DNA of 55,641 nt from Saprospiraceae bacterium (GTDB lineage Bacteria; Bacteroidota; Bacteroidia; Chitinophagales; Saprospiraceae). The position numbers were made by a program, and so were the translations under genes. The stretch spans positions 1 to 55,641 of the forward strand of contig JAHDDE010000018.1 in assembly GCA_020629515.1 (NCBI GenBank). The letters are read 5' to 3'. Below are positions 27,331-38,650 of this stretch, piece after piece. Position 1 is the first letter of the stretch. Every line of letters begins with the position of its first letter. A model generated the notes under the pieces. The model saw only the letters and a program-made list of their open reading frames with translations. It was not told the origin of the DNA and made no database searches.

Positions 27331-28230
27331 ATGAGAATGATAAAAATAGGTACAAGAGGAAGTCAGTTAGCCTTATGGCAAGCACATGATCTTCAAGATC
27401 AATTGAACAAGGTAGGTATCAAAAGTGAATTAGTTATTATTAAAACTAAGGGTGACAAAATTCAACATTTAGGTTTTGATAAATTAGAGGGCAAAGGCTT
27501 TTTCACCAAAGAAATAGAAGATTCTCTGTTATCAGGAGATATAGATGTAGCCGTTCACTCGATGAAAGACCTTCCAACTGAGATGCCCGAAGGCTTAGTT
27601 ATAGGAGGACTTTCTAAACGTGCAAACCCTTCCGATATACTTATAATCAGAGCTTCTGCAGTTGATGATACTCGTACGCTTAAAATAAAGGCAGGATCAA
27701 CCATTGGGACATCTTCTATCAGGCGTAAAGTACAACTGCTACATTTTGATAAAAATATTGTAGTAAAAGATATAAGAGGTAACGTTCCGACCAGGATTAA
27801 AAAAATGGAAGATGGCGAGTATGATGCCATAGTATTAGCTGCTGCAGGGGTAGAACGTTTAGGAATAGACCTAACTGCTCATCGCATATTGGAGTTTAAT
27901 CCCAAAGAATTTATCTCGGCCCCTGCCCAAGGAGTTGTAGCATATCAATGTAATTCATCAGATACCGAAACTCGCAAAATATTGCGGTCTATTCATCAGA
28001 GTGCTACTGCCAAGTGTACCAATGTCGAACGAAAAATTCTAAATCTGATGGATGGGGGTTGTCAGCTACCATTAGGCGCTTATTGCACAGAGGATTTAGC
28101 AGGTAATTTACATTGTTACGTATGTTATTCACCAGATAATAACGAGGGCCTGATCCATACCAATCTATCTCAAAATACTCATTTAGGTATGGCAGAAACT
28201 ATTGTCAATCAATTAAAGCAAACTCATTAA
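27331..28230 (+). CDS. hemC: hydroxymethylbilane synthase (porphobilinogen deaminase)
   Basis: Joins four porphobilinogens into hydroxymethylbilane in heme/siroheme synthesis. About 299 residues from the ATG at 27331; the frame starts with a TTG at 27316, and ATG 27337 is also possible. Seen are IGTRGSQLALWQA, the catalytic-Asp block DVAVHSMKDLP, GTSSIRRKVQLL, RGNVPTRI, and Cys244 in MDGGCQLPLGAY, which holds the dipyrromethane cofactor. It heads a tight operon: the next gene starts within its stop codon (TAATG). Confidence 0.95.
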   Translation: MRMIKIGTRGSQLALWQAHDLQDQLNKVGIKSELVIIKTKGDKIQHLGFDKLEGKGFFTKEIEDSLLSGDIDVAVHSMKDLPTEMPEGLVIGGLSKRANPSDILIIRASAVDDTRTLKIKAGSTIGTSSIRRKVQLLHFDKNIVVKDIRGNVPTRIKKMEDGEYDAIVLAAAGVERLGIDLTAHRILEFNPKEFISAPAQGVVAYQCNSSDTETRKILRSIHQSATAKCTNVERKILNLMDGGCQLPLGAYCTEDLAGNLHCYVCYSPDNNEGLIHTNLSQNTHLGMAETIVNQLKQTH

Positions 28231-28829
28231 TGTATTTAGTATTTGACTCATCTGCTAATGGGAAACCACGAAGTTATAAAGCTCCGATGGATGACCTTTT
28301 TAACTGGCCAAGATTATTGCATCTAAGTTGGATCAAATTGGACCAAGACTTAAAACCCATCCATGACTATGATTGTCTCATTGTTCCGCAGGGATTTACT
28401 CCTAAAGCTGATGCATTCACCCAACATCATATAGATATAGAAAAAATGAAGGAACACGGTGTTGACCTTAAGGAAGCTTTGACCAAATTTGATGAGGATG
28501 TTCGTTCATGTGATTATGTTTTTGCACACAATCTCAACTACAATGAAGGAATTGTCGGGTCAGAATTTTATAGAGCGTCGATGCCGAGCCCATTGATAGC
28601 AGCTGACAAATATTGTTTGATGCATGAAGGAACTTATTACTGTAAAATACCCGGAAAAAGAGGATATAAGTGGCCTACCTTGCAGGAAATGCATACAACT
28701 GTGTTCAAGCAAGGATACTCTCCTGCTAATAATGCCCGTGCTGATGTAATTGCCGCTGCAAGATGCTTTATCGCACTCAAAAAAGCACGAGCTTTTGATG
28801 ATATATTTTTAGAAGAGGATGATGACTAA
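28230..28829 (+). CDS. degenerate DEDDh exonuclease-like protein in the heme operon
   Basis: A 199-residue protein with the shape of the DnaQ/RNase T 3'-5' exonuclease fold: LVFDSSANGKP (motif I), YVFAHNLNYNEGIVGSEF (motif II), a mid WPTLQEMH block and NNARADVIAA (motif III). Intact relatives read FDTETTG, AHNxxFDxxxL and HxAxxD. Here Asp6 and Asp172 remain, but the Glu is Ser8, the motif II Asp is Asn105 and the motif III His is Asn167. Three of five catalytic residues are lost, so metal-dependent nuclease activity is unlikely. The frame is intact and tightly coupled (one-base overlap with hemC, 11-base overlap with hemD), so it is a kept gene and not a decaying one. It may bind nucleic acid or protein. 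Confidence 0.75.
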   Translation: MYLVFDSSANGKPRSYKAPMDDLFNWPRLLHLSWIKLDQDLKPIHDYDCLIVPQGFTPKADAFTQHHIDIEKMKEHGVDLKEALTKFDEDVRSCDYVFAHNLNYNEGIVGSEFYRASMPSPLIAADKYCLMHEGTYYCKIPGKRGYKWPTLQEMHTTVFKQGYSPANNARADVIAAARCFIALKKARAFDDIFLEEDDD

Positions 28830-29520
28830 TAAAATATTCATATCTCGAAATGCTCATGAAGCAGAAAGTCTTACCAAAATATTCAATGGAGATAGGTTTA
28901 AATGGACCTGTGAGCAACTTCTAACTTTTAGTGCTGTACCTTTTGAAGATCCTTGGACCGAATGGCTGTATTTCTATAGTAAGAATGGGGTTAAGTATTA
29001 TTATTTGAACAAACCAACAACACGCTTAAGAACACATAAATTAGCCTGTTTTGGCTCTGGTACAGCTAATTTTTTATTCGATCTAACTGGTCATCTTCCA
29101 GACTTGGTAGGAAGTGGTGAAAAAGAGGCGAATGCGAATCAATTGATTGAAACAATAGGTACTGACACTATATGTTTTGTAAGAGGTGAGACTTCAATGA
29201 ATTCAATACAAAAAATCTTGGGGCCTCATGAAAATCACTCTGATCTCATTGTATATAAAAATACTCCTCGTACTCATATAAACTTACAAAAATTTGATAT
29301 AGCCATTATCACCAGCCCCTTAAACTATGATTCTTTTGTCAACAATGGAGGTACTGCAGAAAACATCATCACACTTGGAGATACAACTTGTGCATATATA
29401 TTACAAAAACATCCAAAACAAAAATGTCATAAGACGAAAGAACCCAGCATGAGTGGTATATCCGAGAAATTGCAGCTAATTTTACAACAACCTACTCAAA
29501 ATCAAATTGTAACAGAATAG
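28819..29520 (+). CDS. hemD: uroporphyrinogen-III synthase
   Basis: Closes hydroxymethylbilane with ring D inversion to give uroporphyrinogen III. The 233-residue protein is divergent, as HemD proteins are. It has two alternating domains: ISRNAHEAESL and FEDPWTEWLYFYSKNGVKYYY at the N-terminus, ACFGSGTANFL, then ICFVRGETSMNSI and IAIITSPLNYDSFVNNGG, ending with ITLGDTTCAYI, the HemD IGxxTAxAL-type block. Position two genes after hemC supports the call. The start overlaps the exonuclease-like gene; Met2 (28822) is equally possible. Confidence 0.85.
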   Translation: MMTNKIFISRNAHEAESLTKIFNGDRFKWTCEQLLTFSAVPFEDPWTEWLYFYSKNGVKYYYLNKPTTRLRTHKLACFGSGTANFLFDLTGHLPDLVGSGEKEANANQLIETIGTDTICFVRGETSMNSIQKILGPHENHSDLIVYKNTPRTHINLQKFDIAIITSPLNYDSFVNNGGTAENIITLGDTTCAYILQKHPKQKCHKTKEPSMSGISEKLQLILQQPTQNQIVTE

Positions 29521-29570
29521 TACTTAATCTTCTAAGGTTAATATTATCTGTATAGCTAATAAAGTTGTCC

Positions 29571-31229
29571 ATGCTTAAGACTTTGTATATACGTAACTAC
29601 GCCATAATCGATGAAGTCAAATTAGAATTTGATGAGGGCTTTAATGTTATTACGGGAGAAACTGGAGCGGGAAAGTCAATTTTGCTCGGTGCGTTAGGAC
29701 TCATTTTAGGAAATAGAGCGGATACGAAAGTTCTCTATAACCAGGATCAGAAATGCATAGTTGAGGCTACTTTTTCAAAATTATCAAAGTCTTTAAAAAG
29801 CCAATTAGAATCAGAGGATTATGATATAGATGACGATGTTGTCATAAGAAGAGAAATTAATAATAAGGGAAAATCAAGAGCATTCATCAATGATACGCCA
29901 GTTATACTAACAGATATAAAAAATGTAGCATCTACTTTGGTAGATATCCATAATCAATTTGACACACTAAGTATTACTACTCAAGAATATCAAAGAGAAA
30001 TAATTGATGCCTATTCAGGAGCTGAAAATAAGCTTACCAATTACCAAAAAGAATACGATAGATATATCCATTTTAAATCTGAGCTTAAAAGGTTATATGC
30101 TAGTCAAAGTAAGGGACAAAAAGATCAGGACTACCTATTATATCAATTAGAAGAGCTTAACAAAATTCCTCTTGATGAATTGAACAAGACCGCCCTCGAA
30201 GAAGAGTATACTACGTTAAGTAATAGTGAAGAAATTCAAAAAATTCTTGGACAACTGCGCCATGAACTTACAGAAAATGAGTTATCTATTGAATCAAGGA
30301 TGATAGATCTGAATAGAGAATTATCGTCCTTATCCGAATATAGCAAACCTTTGTCCCAGCTAGGTGAAAGAATGGAGAGTATAATCGAAAGTATTCAAGA
30401 CATAGAACGTGAATCATCATCCATCGCTGACACTATAGAAAATGATCCGCAAAGGGTACTTGAGCTTAAAGAAACTTTGGATCAAATCTACTTCTTAGAG
30501 CAAAAACATAGTATAGAGGGAATTGATGCTTTAATAAGGTTACGACAAGAGTTAGAGGATCGAACAGGTGGTACAATCGACCTTGAAAAACAGATACTAA
30601 AAACCGAAAAATTATTAGAAGAATCTAAAAAGGAACTTTGGAATAAAGCAGAATTATTAACTCAACAAAGACTAAGCTGTAAAGATAAGTTGCAAAATAA
30701 CATTGAAAAAAGTCTTAGAGATCTTGCCATACCAAATGCACAGATTCAATTGGTTATAAAAGAGCTTCCAGATTTTGAAGTTCATGGTTTAGATTATATC
30801 GATTTGCAATTTAGTAGTAACAAAGGGATAAACCCGCAGTCAATAGAAGGAACCGCCTCTGGAGGGGAACTATCAAGATTAGCTTTAAGCGTAAAAAGTC
30901 TAATGGCAGGACATTCTAAAGTCCCTACAATGATATTTGATGAAATTGATAGTGGTATATCTGGAGCTGTAGCCCTTCAATTGAGTAATATTCTCAATGA
31001 AATGTCTTCTCAACATCAAGTGATTTGTATCACGCACTCGCCACAAGTAGCAGCTTCACAAGGCAAGCACTTCTTTATTTATAAAAAGGATACTTCTGAG
31101 AGAACAATAACCCATGTAAGTGTACTTGATGAAAATGAAAGAGTGGAAGAAATAGCAAAAATGCTAAGTACAAATCCGCCTTCAACAGCTGCTATCGCTA
31201 ATGCGAAAGAACTATTGAAGGCGATTTAA
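29571..31229 (+). CDS. recN: DNA repair protein RecN
   Basis: SMC-like ATPase that acts at DNA double-strand breaks. 552 residues from ATG 29571 (a TTG six bases upstream is also in frame). Walker A is GETGAGKS (29-36), followed by the signature ASGGELSRLALSVK and Walker B PTMIFDEIDSGISG, with CITHSPQVAA at the D/H loops. Between them lies a long coiled coil (about residues 150-370). It lies 50 bases after hemD, possibly in the same transcript, and is convergent with the giant surface protein gene. Confidence 0.95.
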   Translation: MLKTLYIRNYAIIDEVKLEFDEGFNVITGETGAGKSILLGALGLILGNRADTKVLYNQDQKCIVEATFSKLSKSLKSQLESEDYDIDDDVVIRREINNKGKSRAFINDTPVILTDIKNVASTLVDIHNQFDTLSITTQEYQREIIDAYSGAENKLTNYQKEYDRYIHFKSELKRLYASQSKGQKDQDYLLYQLEELNKIPLDELNKTALEEEYTTLSNSEEIQKILGQLRHELTENELSIESRMIDLNRELSSLSEYSKPLSQLGERMESIIESIQDIERESSSIADTIENDPQRVLELKETLDQIYFLEQKHSIEGIDALIRLRQELEDRTGGTIDLEKQILKTEKLLEESKKELWNKAELLTQQRLSCKDKLQNNIEKSLRDLAIPNAQIQLVIKELPDFEVHGLDYIDLQFSSNKGINPQSIEGTASGGELSRLALSVKSLMAGHSKVPTMIFDEIDSGISGAVALQLSNILNEMSSQHQVICITHSPQVAASQGKHFFIYKKDTSERTITHVSVLDENERVEEIAKMLSTNPPSTAAIANAKELLKAI

Positions 31230-31259
31230 AATTCATTATAACAACTATCCTAAAAAGAG

Positions 31260-34200
31260 TTATTCAACTCTCAAAAACTTTCCTTGAACTACTTGATCTG
31301 AACCAACTACCATAAAATGAATCACACCAGTATTATCTTCTAAATCATCCTCATCTACGATGATCTCATTATGACCTTTGATTAGCGTTACAGGCTTTTT
31401 AGATATCAGCTGTCCATTCACATTATAAAAGGAAATAACTCCTTCATGGTTATCAAAACTGCTCAATGTTATTACAGATCTACTATCAAAAGGGTTAGGC
31501 ACAATAGATTCAAGATTGAAGCCAGATGATTCAATTTGATACTCCAAATCGATTGATCTAAGAGAACCATCTTCCATTACTATCTGAGCAACTTCGGCAT
31601 TCCCGATGTGTAGCATCTCACTGATCATTGCAGACTTTTTGGCTACAAATGTCAATTTAGTACTATGTTCATCTTCATTTAAAACAGCTAGTGAGATTGT
31701 TTCTTCATCTGCATTTATAACTCCGACTCCATTCAAAAACTCCAATTGATTTTCATCAAATGACAACTGCATTGCGTACCCTTGAATACCAGATGAAACT
31801 GGCCTAAGGTTTACATGGAACAATTCACCAGCAGCAACCTTACGATCAGACACAATCATTATTTCTTTACCTGATCTTATACGCCCGATGTAATCGGATA
31901 CATCAAGAGAATTATTAAGATCGCCAATTCGTATACCTGTAAAATCAATAGTTTCTCTCTCAACTAAAGGATCTATCATGACCTCTTGTGGATAGTCAAA
32001 TAACTCTCCTCTTGTCTCAAAGTCTTTAACAATTGGGAAATCATGAGTCGATGGCACGAACCTCCACGTATCAACCGTAGACATATCTTCGACAAGGCCC
32101 ATCATCTCTAATAATAGTAGCTGTTCATCTGCAGTAGTCAATCTGCCATCACCATTGATATCAGCGGCAACATACTTAAATGGATTATCCAATGACTGCT
32201 GCCTATTGAGGTGACGTCTTAAGATCAATACATCGACAAGGGTTATCCCATTCATACTTTCATCAATCATTGAAGGCTCAATCATATAACTGCCGTTAGA
32301 GATCAAATCCATACTATAAGAACCATCGTCTGCTGAAAGCATAGATAAGGACATATCTTCTCCTGTTGCCTGAATAGTCACTGAAGGAATAGCTTCATCC
32401 ATCGGCGTAGTAATTAGTCCAGCCACTTCATCCATCTCATTAACAAAAACCGTGGTATCAATGATCATCTGGCCATTACTAATAGAAGTGGTTACATTAT
32501 CCAAATTAACGTCAACGAATTCAATATCTTTAAGTGAGCTATCAATAAGAACATCGACAAAATCTACAGTATCCGTGAGGAAAACCGCACATATTTCGAA
32601 TAAAGTAGAACTATCTTCGACTGCGAAAGATTGATCTTCTCCAGCAACCCATCTCACACAAGATGCTAATAAATTATCATCGGTTACATTATCGAGGTTA
32701 ACTTGTGGCATAAATTCTCCACTTGTCAATCCCACATTTTTAATATCTGTAATAAGTCCAGCGTCACTACCTAATCTTACAGAAAACTGAAAGGAAGAAA
32801 TAGAATCAAATCCTACCACATCAACGGCCATACATGCAGTATCACCAAATTCTACTGTCTCTGTATCAACGAGAAGAGATACCGATTTAGATACTGTACT
32901 CATCCTGTCGTCTACAGGATCACATACATCACCAATACCGTCCATATCTACATCAGATTGGTCTTCATTAACCATTGAAGGACAATTATCTACATCGTCA
33001 GCTACACCGTCACTATCAGCATCAGCTATAGTAGTTTCTCCCTCACAGATGCCTCCATTGAGCAATCTACTAATGATAGAAAGAGAATCTGGATTAGTTA
33101 TCTCAGTAAGTTCACTGAATGTTATTGATGAGTTCTCAAATACTCTTTCTATTCGATAACAAGCTTGGGCTATAGCAGTCCCATCCTCTACACTTAGGGT
33201 TGTATCGAGAGATGACCAGGTAAAATTATTAAGGCCGACATCAGACGACCCACCCGTATCAGTACCTAAATTATCCTCGAACAATTCTAAACCTCTAAAT
33301 TCAACGAATGTAATATCATTGGTATCTGATGTCAATGCAATATTTAGGGCTGCCACGTCACTAAAACCTTCTACAGTTATATCAACGCAAACCACATCAC
33401 CAGGCTGCCCAAAAGCCTTGCCTATTGAAGCTACTATAGTTTTTATTCTAATACCTTCACATTGACAATCAGCGTTGATTACATCATTGATCGTTTCATC
33501 ATCATTATCATCACATAAATCTCCAATTGATAATGTTATTAACGAATCCAAAGGTGCACAATCATCAGCATCTGCTAAACCATCATTATCATCATCCGCA
33601 TCACATAAATCCCCTATACCATCACCGTCAGAATCCATTTGAGCGGGGTTGGCTATTTCAGGACAATTATCCTCGTCATCTGCCACACCATCTTCATCTT
33701 GATCAAAGATAACTGTACTATCCGCACAAATACTACCATCAATTAGAGCACCAATAATAGATATAGAGTCGGTGTTAATTGCAGAAGTTGTATCCGAAAA
33801 TGAGATAACAGTATTTTCGAAAGTAGAAGCTATCTCATAGCACGCTTGCCCAATAACCGTATTATCCTCTATTGATAAAGTATCAGCCTGTGACCAATTA
33901 AAAGAATTTGAACCCAATACAGAACCACTACCTGTATGTGTCATTATAGCAGAACCAAACAAATCTAAAGATCTGAATTCAATAAATCTGACATCATTAG
34001 TGTCCGCTGTAAGGCTTACTTCTAAAGATGTAATATTCTCTAATCCATCAGCCGTGATATCCACACACACCGTGTCTCCTTGGCTGCCAAATGCTTTACC
34101 TATTGTTAACACTCCAGTTTTGACTTGCTCACCTACGCATGCACAATTCTCATTTATTATATCATTAGTAGTGTCTTCATCATTATCATCACAACTATCG

Positions 34201-37200
34201 CCAACAGTGGTGGCAATAGAAGCATCAAATGGAGCACAGTCTAATTCATCATTTATTCCATCATTATCATCGTCAGTATCACATAAATCACCAGAACCAT
34301 CTCCATCAAAATCAGCTTGATCCGCATTTGCTATTGCTGGACAGTTGTCTATAGAATTGGCTATGCCATCTCCATCAAGATCATTTTCTCCTTGACACTC
34401 ACAAGCACCATTTATAACATCATTGATGGTACTATCGTCACCATCATCACATATACCTCCAGGTTGAGTCATAATTGTTGAATCCAATGGGGCACAATCA
34501 ACATTGTCCAAAACTCCATCATTGTCGTCATCTGTATCACAAAAATCCCCTATGCCATCTCCATCACTATCTGCTTGATCAGCATTAGCATCGGCTGGAC
34601 AATTATCCTCATTATCGGCTATGCCGTCACCATCACTATCCAAATTACCTAAACAAATACAATCTATAGTAACAACATCATTAATAGTTAGACTATCTCC
34701 ATCATCACAAATAGAACCGATGGTTAATACAATAGAACTATCTCGTGGGTCACAATCTATATCATCTGGGACACCATCTCCATCAAGATCGTCTTCGCAC
34801 ACATCTCCTATACCATCTTCATCACTATCCTTTTGACTATTGTTAGCCATTAATGGACAATTATCCTCATCATCGGCTATCCCGTCCATATCCGTATCAG
34901 GTCTCCCCACACACTCACAATTTTCATCGATCATATCTCCAGTTGTTGTGGGATCCCAATCATCACATATATCCCCTGGAGATAGCGTTATAGTATTATC
35001 AAATGGATCACAATCTCTATCATCCATAACTCCGTCATTGTCATCATCAAGATCACATATATCACCTATACCATCTTCATCCGAATCATTTTGATCAGAA
35101 TTGGCTGTATCTGGACAGTTATCCAAAATATCTGCTATACCATCTTCATCTCTATCAGATATACCAGTGCATTGACAATTAGCGTCTACAATATCATCCA
35201 AAGTAGCATTGTTGCCATCATCACATGAATCCCCAGGTTCAACAGCTATACTTGCATCAAGTGGAGCACAATCACTCTCGTCATCTATACCATCATTATC
35301 ATCATCTGGGTCACATATATCTCCGAGTCCATCACTATCCGTATCAACCTGGTCTGGATTAGGAGTTGTAGGGCAATTGTCATTAGGGTCAGTTACACCA
35401 TCAAAGTCTATATCAAAATCTTCTGGTGAGCATTGTGCTAAAAGAGTGAAAGAAGACGTGACATTACGTGAATAACTATCCACTAATAGATAAATAGTCT
35501 GCCCCTCTTCTAAATCTATTGATATCAGATCAGAACCAAATGTGGTGGAGTAATCTAAACATGAGTTCGGATCTTGACAATCAGAATAAATGAATAGATC
35601 TAAATTCCTATCTAAATTATATAACCTGAAAGAATAATTTTTTGATTCTGGAGCGGTAAACTCATATATCCTATCTTGAGCACCCAGAGCAAAATTTTTA
35701 TCAAAGCATCCAGATCCTGCAGAACTTACGTCATTACCTGCTCCTGTTGTCCTATCGCTGATAGCTTCTCCACATTCCAGAATATCATCAGGTTCACATG
35801 GACATCCTGACAATTCTAAATCAAATTTGCCCCCATTTTTAGAGTCTACAACAACATACCAGGTTCCTTGATCCATCATTTTAGATATGACCTTTTCATC
35901 ATCTTTACTACTCCCTACTGTTACACATCGATTACTTTCATCAAATAGCATAAGGTCCATCTCACTCCCATATGACATGTTGCTCAAAGTAATAGTCATC
36001 TGCTGACTCTCAGACATATCTATGCGATATACTCTCTCACTACTGATATAACCCATCTGAGGCTGAGAGGAACATCCATAGACACTCATATTATTAGATC
36101 CGTGATCTAATCTCTGATCTGTCAATTTGTTAGTGCATGATAGCTCATCGTCCGTATCCATATCTACGGATCCACAGGTCGTGATTAACATGTATGATCC
36201 ATTAGAGTAACTTGACTTACCATCCACTATGACATAGTATTCACCAGCTGCCAGTCCATAGTCACCTTCGTCAATATACTTACCTCCTTCAAAATCCTCT
36301 CCTTTCAATACACAATTCGGCGGCGTAGAAGAGCCATATGCTTTGGCCTCACAACCACTAATTAAAAATATGTTCAAGTCTGGATCTTCTGTATAAAGAT
36401 GAACTTGTATTCTCCCTGAATAATGTTCTTTTTCAATTTTGAATATTTCATCTGGTCCATCATAAGAATAAGCTGTATCATCGCATCGATAATGATCCCT
36501 GTTGAAGTTATTCCTCTTTCCTTTGGTTGAACCTTCATATCTTTCTCCACATTCAAGAACTCTCGCAGAAGTACAATCCGCCTTAGCATCTGGTTCATCA
36601 CATCCATCTATATGCAAAGTGTAGCTACCTTCTTCGCCTTCCCAAGTATCAATTATAACATAGTAGGTGCCGGCAGTTAGTCGCTCACTAATTGTTTCAT
36701 CTAACTGTCCTGCCCTTCTACTCGAAGCCCAGCAATCACCAGTATCGCAGCCATCTTTGTACAGGAACATATCAAAATTAATGGCATATCCCCCAATATC
36801 CGTCAATCGAATATCAATATTCTCTGTTCGATCCAAGGTAAATCGATATACCATCTCCTTGCCCCAATAATCCTTATAAGTGCTCCCTTTACAACTATAT
36901 GTAGCCGCATTCGATTGGCCATCTTTGTTGGTTTCTCCAAAAAGTTTCTCGCCGCATGAAATGGTTTTGGCCCGAGAACAATCCAACTTGTCTACAGGTT
37001 GAGCAGGAGGCGGTGGAGGTGCTGTACATCCAGAAACACTCAGGTCAAAAGTTCCTTCTTCGCCATCCCATGTGTCTATAACTATATAATAGGTGCCCGC
37101 TTCTAACTGCTTTGAAATGGTTTCAGTTTTATTTTCTAATTGAGTACCGAAAGACCAACACTTATTATCGTCGCAATTGCCTTCATATAAAAAAAGATCA

Positions 37201-37526
37201 TAATTGAGTTTTTCTGTTATATCAGACAATGTGATAGTGATCTCATCACTTTTTTCTAATTCAAACCGATAAACCATTTCTTTCCCATTATATCCGTCGT
37301 GAAAGTCACCATCACAGCCATACTTTTCAACTTTACTTTCACCATACCTATTGGTTACATTATTGAGTTTATCGCCACACTCTATAAGTATAGCATTAGT
37401 ACAATCAATATGATCTGCAAAAGAAGTTGCTGCGTCATCGAAACTAACACCAGCAGCTTGCACTGGATAGGTATATGCACACATCGCACATACCCAAAGA
37501 AGGGTTGCAAAAATCGTTTTCATCAT
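31260..37526 (-). CDS. giant type IX-secreted surface protein with PPC-like, TSP3, cohesin-like and dockerin-like domains
   Basis: A 2088-residue exported protein; start at ATG 37526 (the next codon is also ATG). After a signal peptide (about 1-24) come five repeats of about 130 residues (about 40-705) ending in motifs like AGTYYVVIDTWxGEEGSYxL, typical of pre-peptidase C-terminal-like beta domains. Then follow thrombospondin type 3-like calcium modules (about 705-1130, plus single modules near 1265 and 1500) with DSDGDGIGD and DDDNDG runs. Cohesin-like beta domains lie near 1140, 1365, 1545 and 1885, and a carboxypeptidase-regulatory-like domain near 1700. A dockerin-like segment (about 1755-1810) has [14 protein letters not shown] and [19 protein letters not shown]. 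The C-terminus (about 2005-2088, [17 protein letters not shown], ending in KFLRVE) is a T9SS sorting domain. It probably serves adhesion or surface assembly; no catalytic domain was recognised. Confidence 0.85.
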   Translation of the reverse strand: MMKTIFATLLWVCAMCAYTYPVQAAGVSFDDAATSFADHIDCTNAILIECGDKLNNVTNRYGESKVEKYGCDGDFHDGYNGKEMVYRFELEKSDEITITLSDITEKLNYDLFLYEGNCDDNKCWSFGTQLENKTETISKQLEAGTYYIVIDTWDGEEGTFDLSVSGCTAPPPPPAQPVDKLDCSRAKTISCGEKLFGETNKDGQSNAATYSCKGSTYKDYWGKEMVYRFTLDRTENIDIRLTDIGGYAINFDMFLYKDGCDTGDCWASSRRAGQLDETISERLTAGTYYVIIDTWEGEEGSYTLHIDGCDEPDAKADCTSARVLECGERYEGSTKGKRNNFNRDHYRCDDTAYSYDGPDEIFKIEKEHYSGRIQVHLYTEDPDLNIFLISGCEAKAYGSSTPPNCVLKGEDFEGGKYIDEGDYGLAAGEYYVIVDGKSSYSNGSYMLITTCGSVDMDTDDELSCTNKLTDQRLDHGSNNMSVYGCSSQPQMGYISSERVYRIDMSESQQMTITLSNMSYGSEMDLMLFDESNRCVTVGSSKDDEKVISKMMDQGTWYVVVDSKNGGKFDLELSGCPCEPDDILECGEAISDRTTGAGNDVSSAGSGCFDKNFALGAQDRIYEFTAPESKNYSFRLYNLDRNLDLFIYSDCQDPNSCLDYSTTFGSDLISIDLEEGQTIYLLVDSYSRNVTSSFTLLAQCSPEDFDIDFDGVTDPNDNCPTTPNPDQVDTDSDGLGDICDPDDDNDGIDDESDCAPLDASIAVEPGDSCDDGNNATLDDIVDANCQCTGISDRDEDGIADILDNCPDTANSDQNDSDEDGIGDICDLDDDNDGVMDDRDCDPFDNTITLSPGDICDDWDPTTTGDMIDENCECVGRPDTDMDGIADDEDNCPLMANNSQKDSDEDGIGDVCEDDLDGDGVPDDIDCDPRDSSIVLTIGSICDDGDSLTINDVVTIDCICLGNLDSDGDGIADNEDNCPADANADQADSDGDGIGDFCDTDDDNDGVLDNVDCAPLDSTIMTQPGGICDDGDDSTINDVINGACECQGENDLDGDGIANSIDNCPAIANADQADFDGDGSGDLCDTDDDNDGINDELDCAPFDASIATTVGDSCDDNDEDTTNDIINENCACVGEQVKTGVLTIGKAFGSQGDTVCVDITADGLENITSLEVSLTADTNDVRFIEFRSLDLFGSAIMTHTGSGSVLGSNSFNWSQADTLSIEDNTVIGQACYEIASTFENTVISFSDTTSAINTDSISIIGALIDGSICADSTVIFDQDEDGVADDEDNCPEIANPAQMDSDGDGIGDLCDADDDNDGLADADDCAPLDSLITLSIGDLCDDNDDETINDVINADCQCEGIRIKTIVASIGKAFGQPGDVVCVDITVEGFSDVAALNIALTSDTNDITFVEFRGLELFEDNLGTDTGGSSDVGLNNFTWSSLDTTLSVEDGTAIAQACYRIERVFENSSITFSELTEITNPDSLSIISRLLNGGICEGETTIADADSDGVADDVDNCPSMVNEDQSDVDMDGIGDVCDPVDDRMSTVSKSVSLLVDTETVEFGDTACMAVDVVGFDSISSFQFSVRLGSDAGLITDIKNVGLTSGEFMPQVNLDNVTDDNLLASCVRWVAGEDQSFAVEDSSTLFEICAVFLTDTVDFVDVLIDSSLKDIEFVDVNLDNVTTSISNGQMIIDTTVFVNEMDEVAGLITTPMDEAIPSVTIQATGEDMSLSMLSADDGSYSMDLISNGSYMIEPSMIDESMNGITLVDVLILRRHLNRQQSLDNPFKYVAADINGDGRLTTADEQLLLLEMMGLVEDMSTVDTWRFVPSTHDFPIVKDFETRGELFDYPQEVMIDPLVERETIDFTGIRIGDLNNSLDVSDYIGRIRSGKEIMIVSDRKVAAGELFHVNLRPVSSGIQGYAMQLSFDENQLEFLNGVGVINADEETISLAVLNEDEHSTKLTFVAKKSAMISEMLHIGNAEVAQIVMEDGSLRSIDLEYQIESSGFNLESIVPNPFDSRSVITLSSFDNHEGVISFYNVNGQLISKKPVTLIKGHNEIIVDEDDLEDNTGVIHFMVVGSDQVVQGKFLRVE
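34130..35430 (-). repeat. five tandem ~260-bp repeats encoding TSP3-plus-CxC modules
   Basis: Five diverged copies, with starts near 35400, 35135, 34880, 34620 and 34360, encode the same order of motifs. These are DGxADxxDNCP, [12 protein letters not shown], DDDNDG, DCxPxD, GDxCDD and CxCxG. Two further single copies lie near 33680 and 33000, separated by cohesin-like domains. The protein repeat is clear; the DNA has drifted, which argues against very recent expansion. Confidence 0.8.
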
Positions 37527-37573
37527 TTAGTTTAAATATTAAGCGATCTTAGTCGACAAGATCTTTAATGGGG

Positions 37574-37603
37574 TAAAAATACATATTAATTTTTATTGTA
37601 CAA
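37574..37603 (-). promoter_or_regulatory. candidate Bacteroidota-type promoter for the giant surface protein
   Basis: On the minus strand, TTG (37603-37601) and TATTTTTA (37581-37574) are 19 bases apart. They resemble the Bacteroidota -33 TTTG and -7 TAnnTTTG consensus with one mismatch in the -7 box. It lies about 50 bases upstream of the start codon. Confidence 0.4.
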
Positions 37604-37776
37604 CATTTTATACCACTTTTAGGGTAATTACTAATATAGCCATTGAATCGAAAAGTAATATTGAAGTAGATAAAAAAAGACCTTATCTAATTCGGAATCG
37701 TTTTAGTAAAAATTTATGAAATGTCCGTTCTGAAATATCGAATTAAAAGCTTAACATTATAGGAATTTATCTAACT

Positions 37777-38640
37777 ATGAATCGCAGAAAGTCTATAGAA
37801 GCATTAACGCTAACTGGTATTGGCATGGGCCTATTGGACAAATGCGATTTAGGTAATAATACAAGTACCGCTAATAACAATGTAAATTTTAAGCATTCTG
37901 TATGCAAATGGTGCTATAATGATATCCCGCTTGAAGAGTTTGTTGATCGCTGTAAGGATATCGGTATATCCTCAGTAGAACTGCTCAACCCAGATCAATG
38001 GAAAACTGTTTTAAGTAGAGGACTAAATTGCGCAGTCTCCAATGGTGGGACCTTGGGTATCACTAAAGGTTTTAACAATCCAGATCATCATGAGCAACTC
38101 TTTTATGAATTGTCAGAAATTATACCACAAGCAGCTGAATTAGGAATTCCTCAAATAATTTGCTTCTCTGGTAATCGAAATGGAATGGATGACAGAACTG
38201 GATTGGAAAACTGCGCTGTTGGTTTAGACAAAGTGATAAAATTAGCCGAAAGGTATAATGTCACGATCGTCATGGAATTATTGAATAGTAAAATAGATCA
38301 TAAAGACTATATGTGCGACCACACCTCTTGGGGTGCAGAATTGGTTGAAAAATTAGGATCACCAAACTTCAAATTACTCTATGACATATACCACATGCAA
38401 ATAATGGAAGGTGATGTAATACGAACCATCAGAGAAAATCAAAATTATATAAGTCATTTTCATACTGGTGGTGTACCAGGTCGAAATGAAATAAATAATA
38501 CACAAGAGTTATACTATCCCGCTATCATTAAGGCAATTACCGATTTAGGGTTCGATGGATATGTGGCTCAAGAATTTATACCTAAAGGAAAAGATCCATT
38601 GGCTTCTTTAAAAGAAGGAGTTGATATTTGTACGATATAA
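37777..38640 (+). CDS. hydroxypyruvate isomerase-like TIM-barrel sugar isomerase/epimerase
   Basis: A 287-residue xylose-isomerase-like TIM barrel. Conserved acidic and His residues fit the Hyi/AP endonuclease 2 superfamily: VMELLNSKIDH (Glu), LLYDIYHMQIMEGD (Asp, His), HFHTGGVPGRNE and DGYVAQEF (final Glu). These bind a divalent metal. The N-terminus (MNRRKSIEALTLTGIGMG) has twin arginines and looks like a Tat-type signal, so it may be periplasmic, unlike classical Hyi. It is 10 bases before the GMC dehydrogenase gene. It may isomerise or split a keto-sugar made by that enzyme. Confidence 0.8.
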   Translation: MNRRKSIEALTLTGIGMGLLDKCDLGNNTSTANNNVNFKHSVCKWCYNDIPLEEFVDRCKDIGISSVELLNPDQWKTVLSRGLNCAVSNGGTLGITKGFNNPDHHEQLFYELSEIIPQAAELGIPQIICFSGNRNGMDDRTGLENCAVGLDKVIKLAERYNVTIVMELLNSKIDHKDYMCDHTSWGAELVEKLGSPNFKLLYDIYHMQIMEGDVIRTIRENQNYISHFHTGGVPGRNEINNTQELYYPAIIKAITDLGFDGYVAQEFIPKGKDPLASLKEGVDICTI

Positions 38641-38650
38641 AATTTTATAA

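Noticed and set aside
34130-35430. The regular ~260-bp repeats as a CRISPR or other non-coding array
   Set aside because: The period is too long, the copies are diverged, and they are in frame with a clear calcium-binding protein module.
33527-35475. Several plus-strand Ser- or His-rich open frames opposite the TSP3 repeats
   Set aside because: Their composition follows from the complement of Asp/Gly-rich codons; they are shadows of the surface protein gene.
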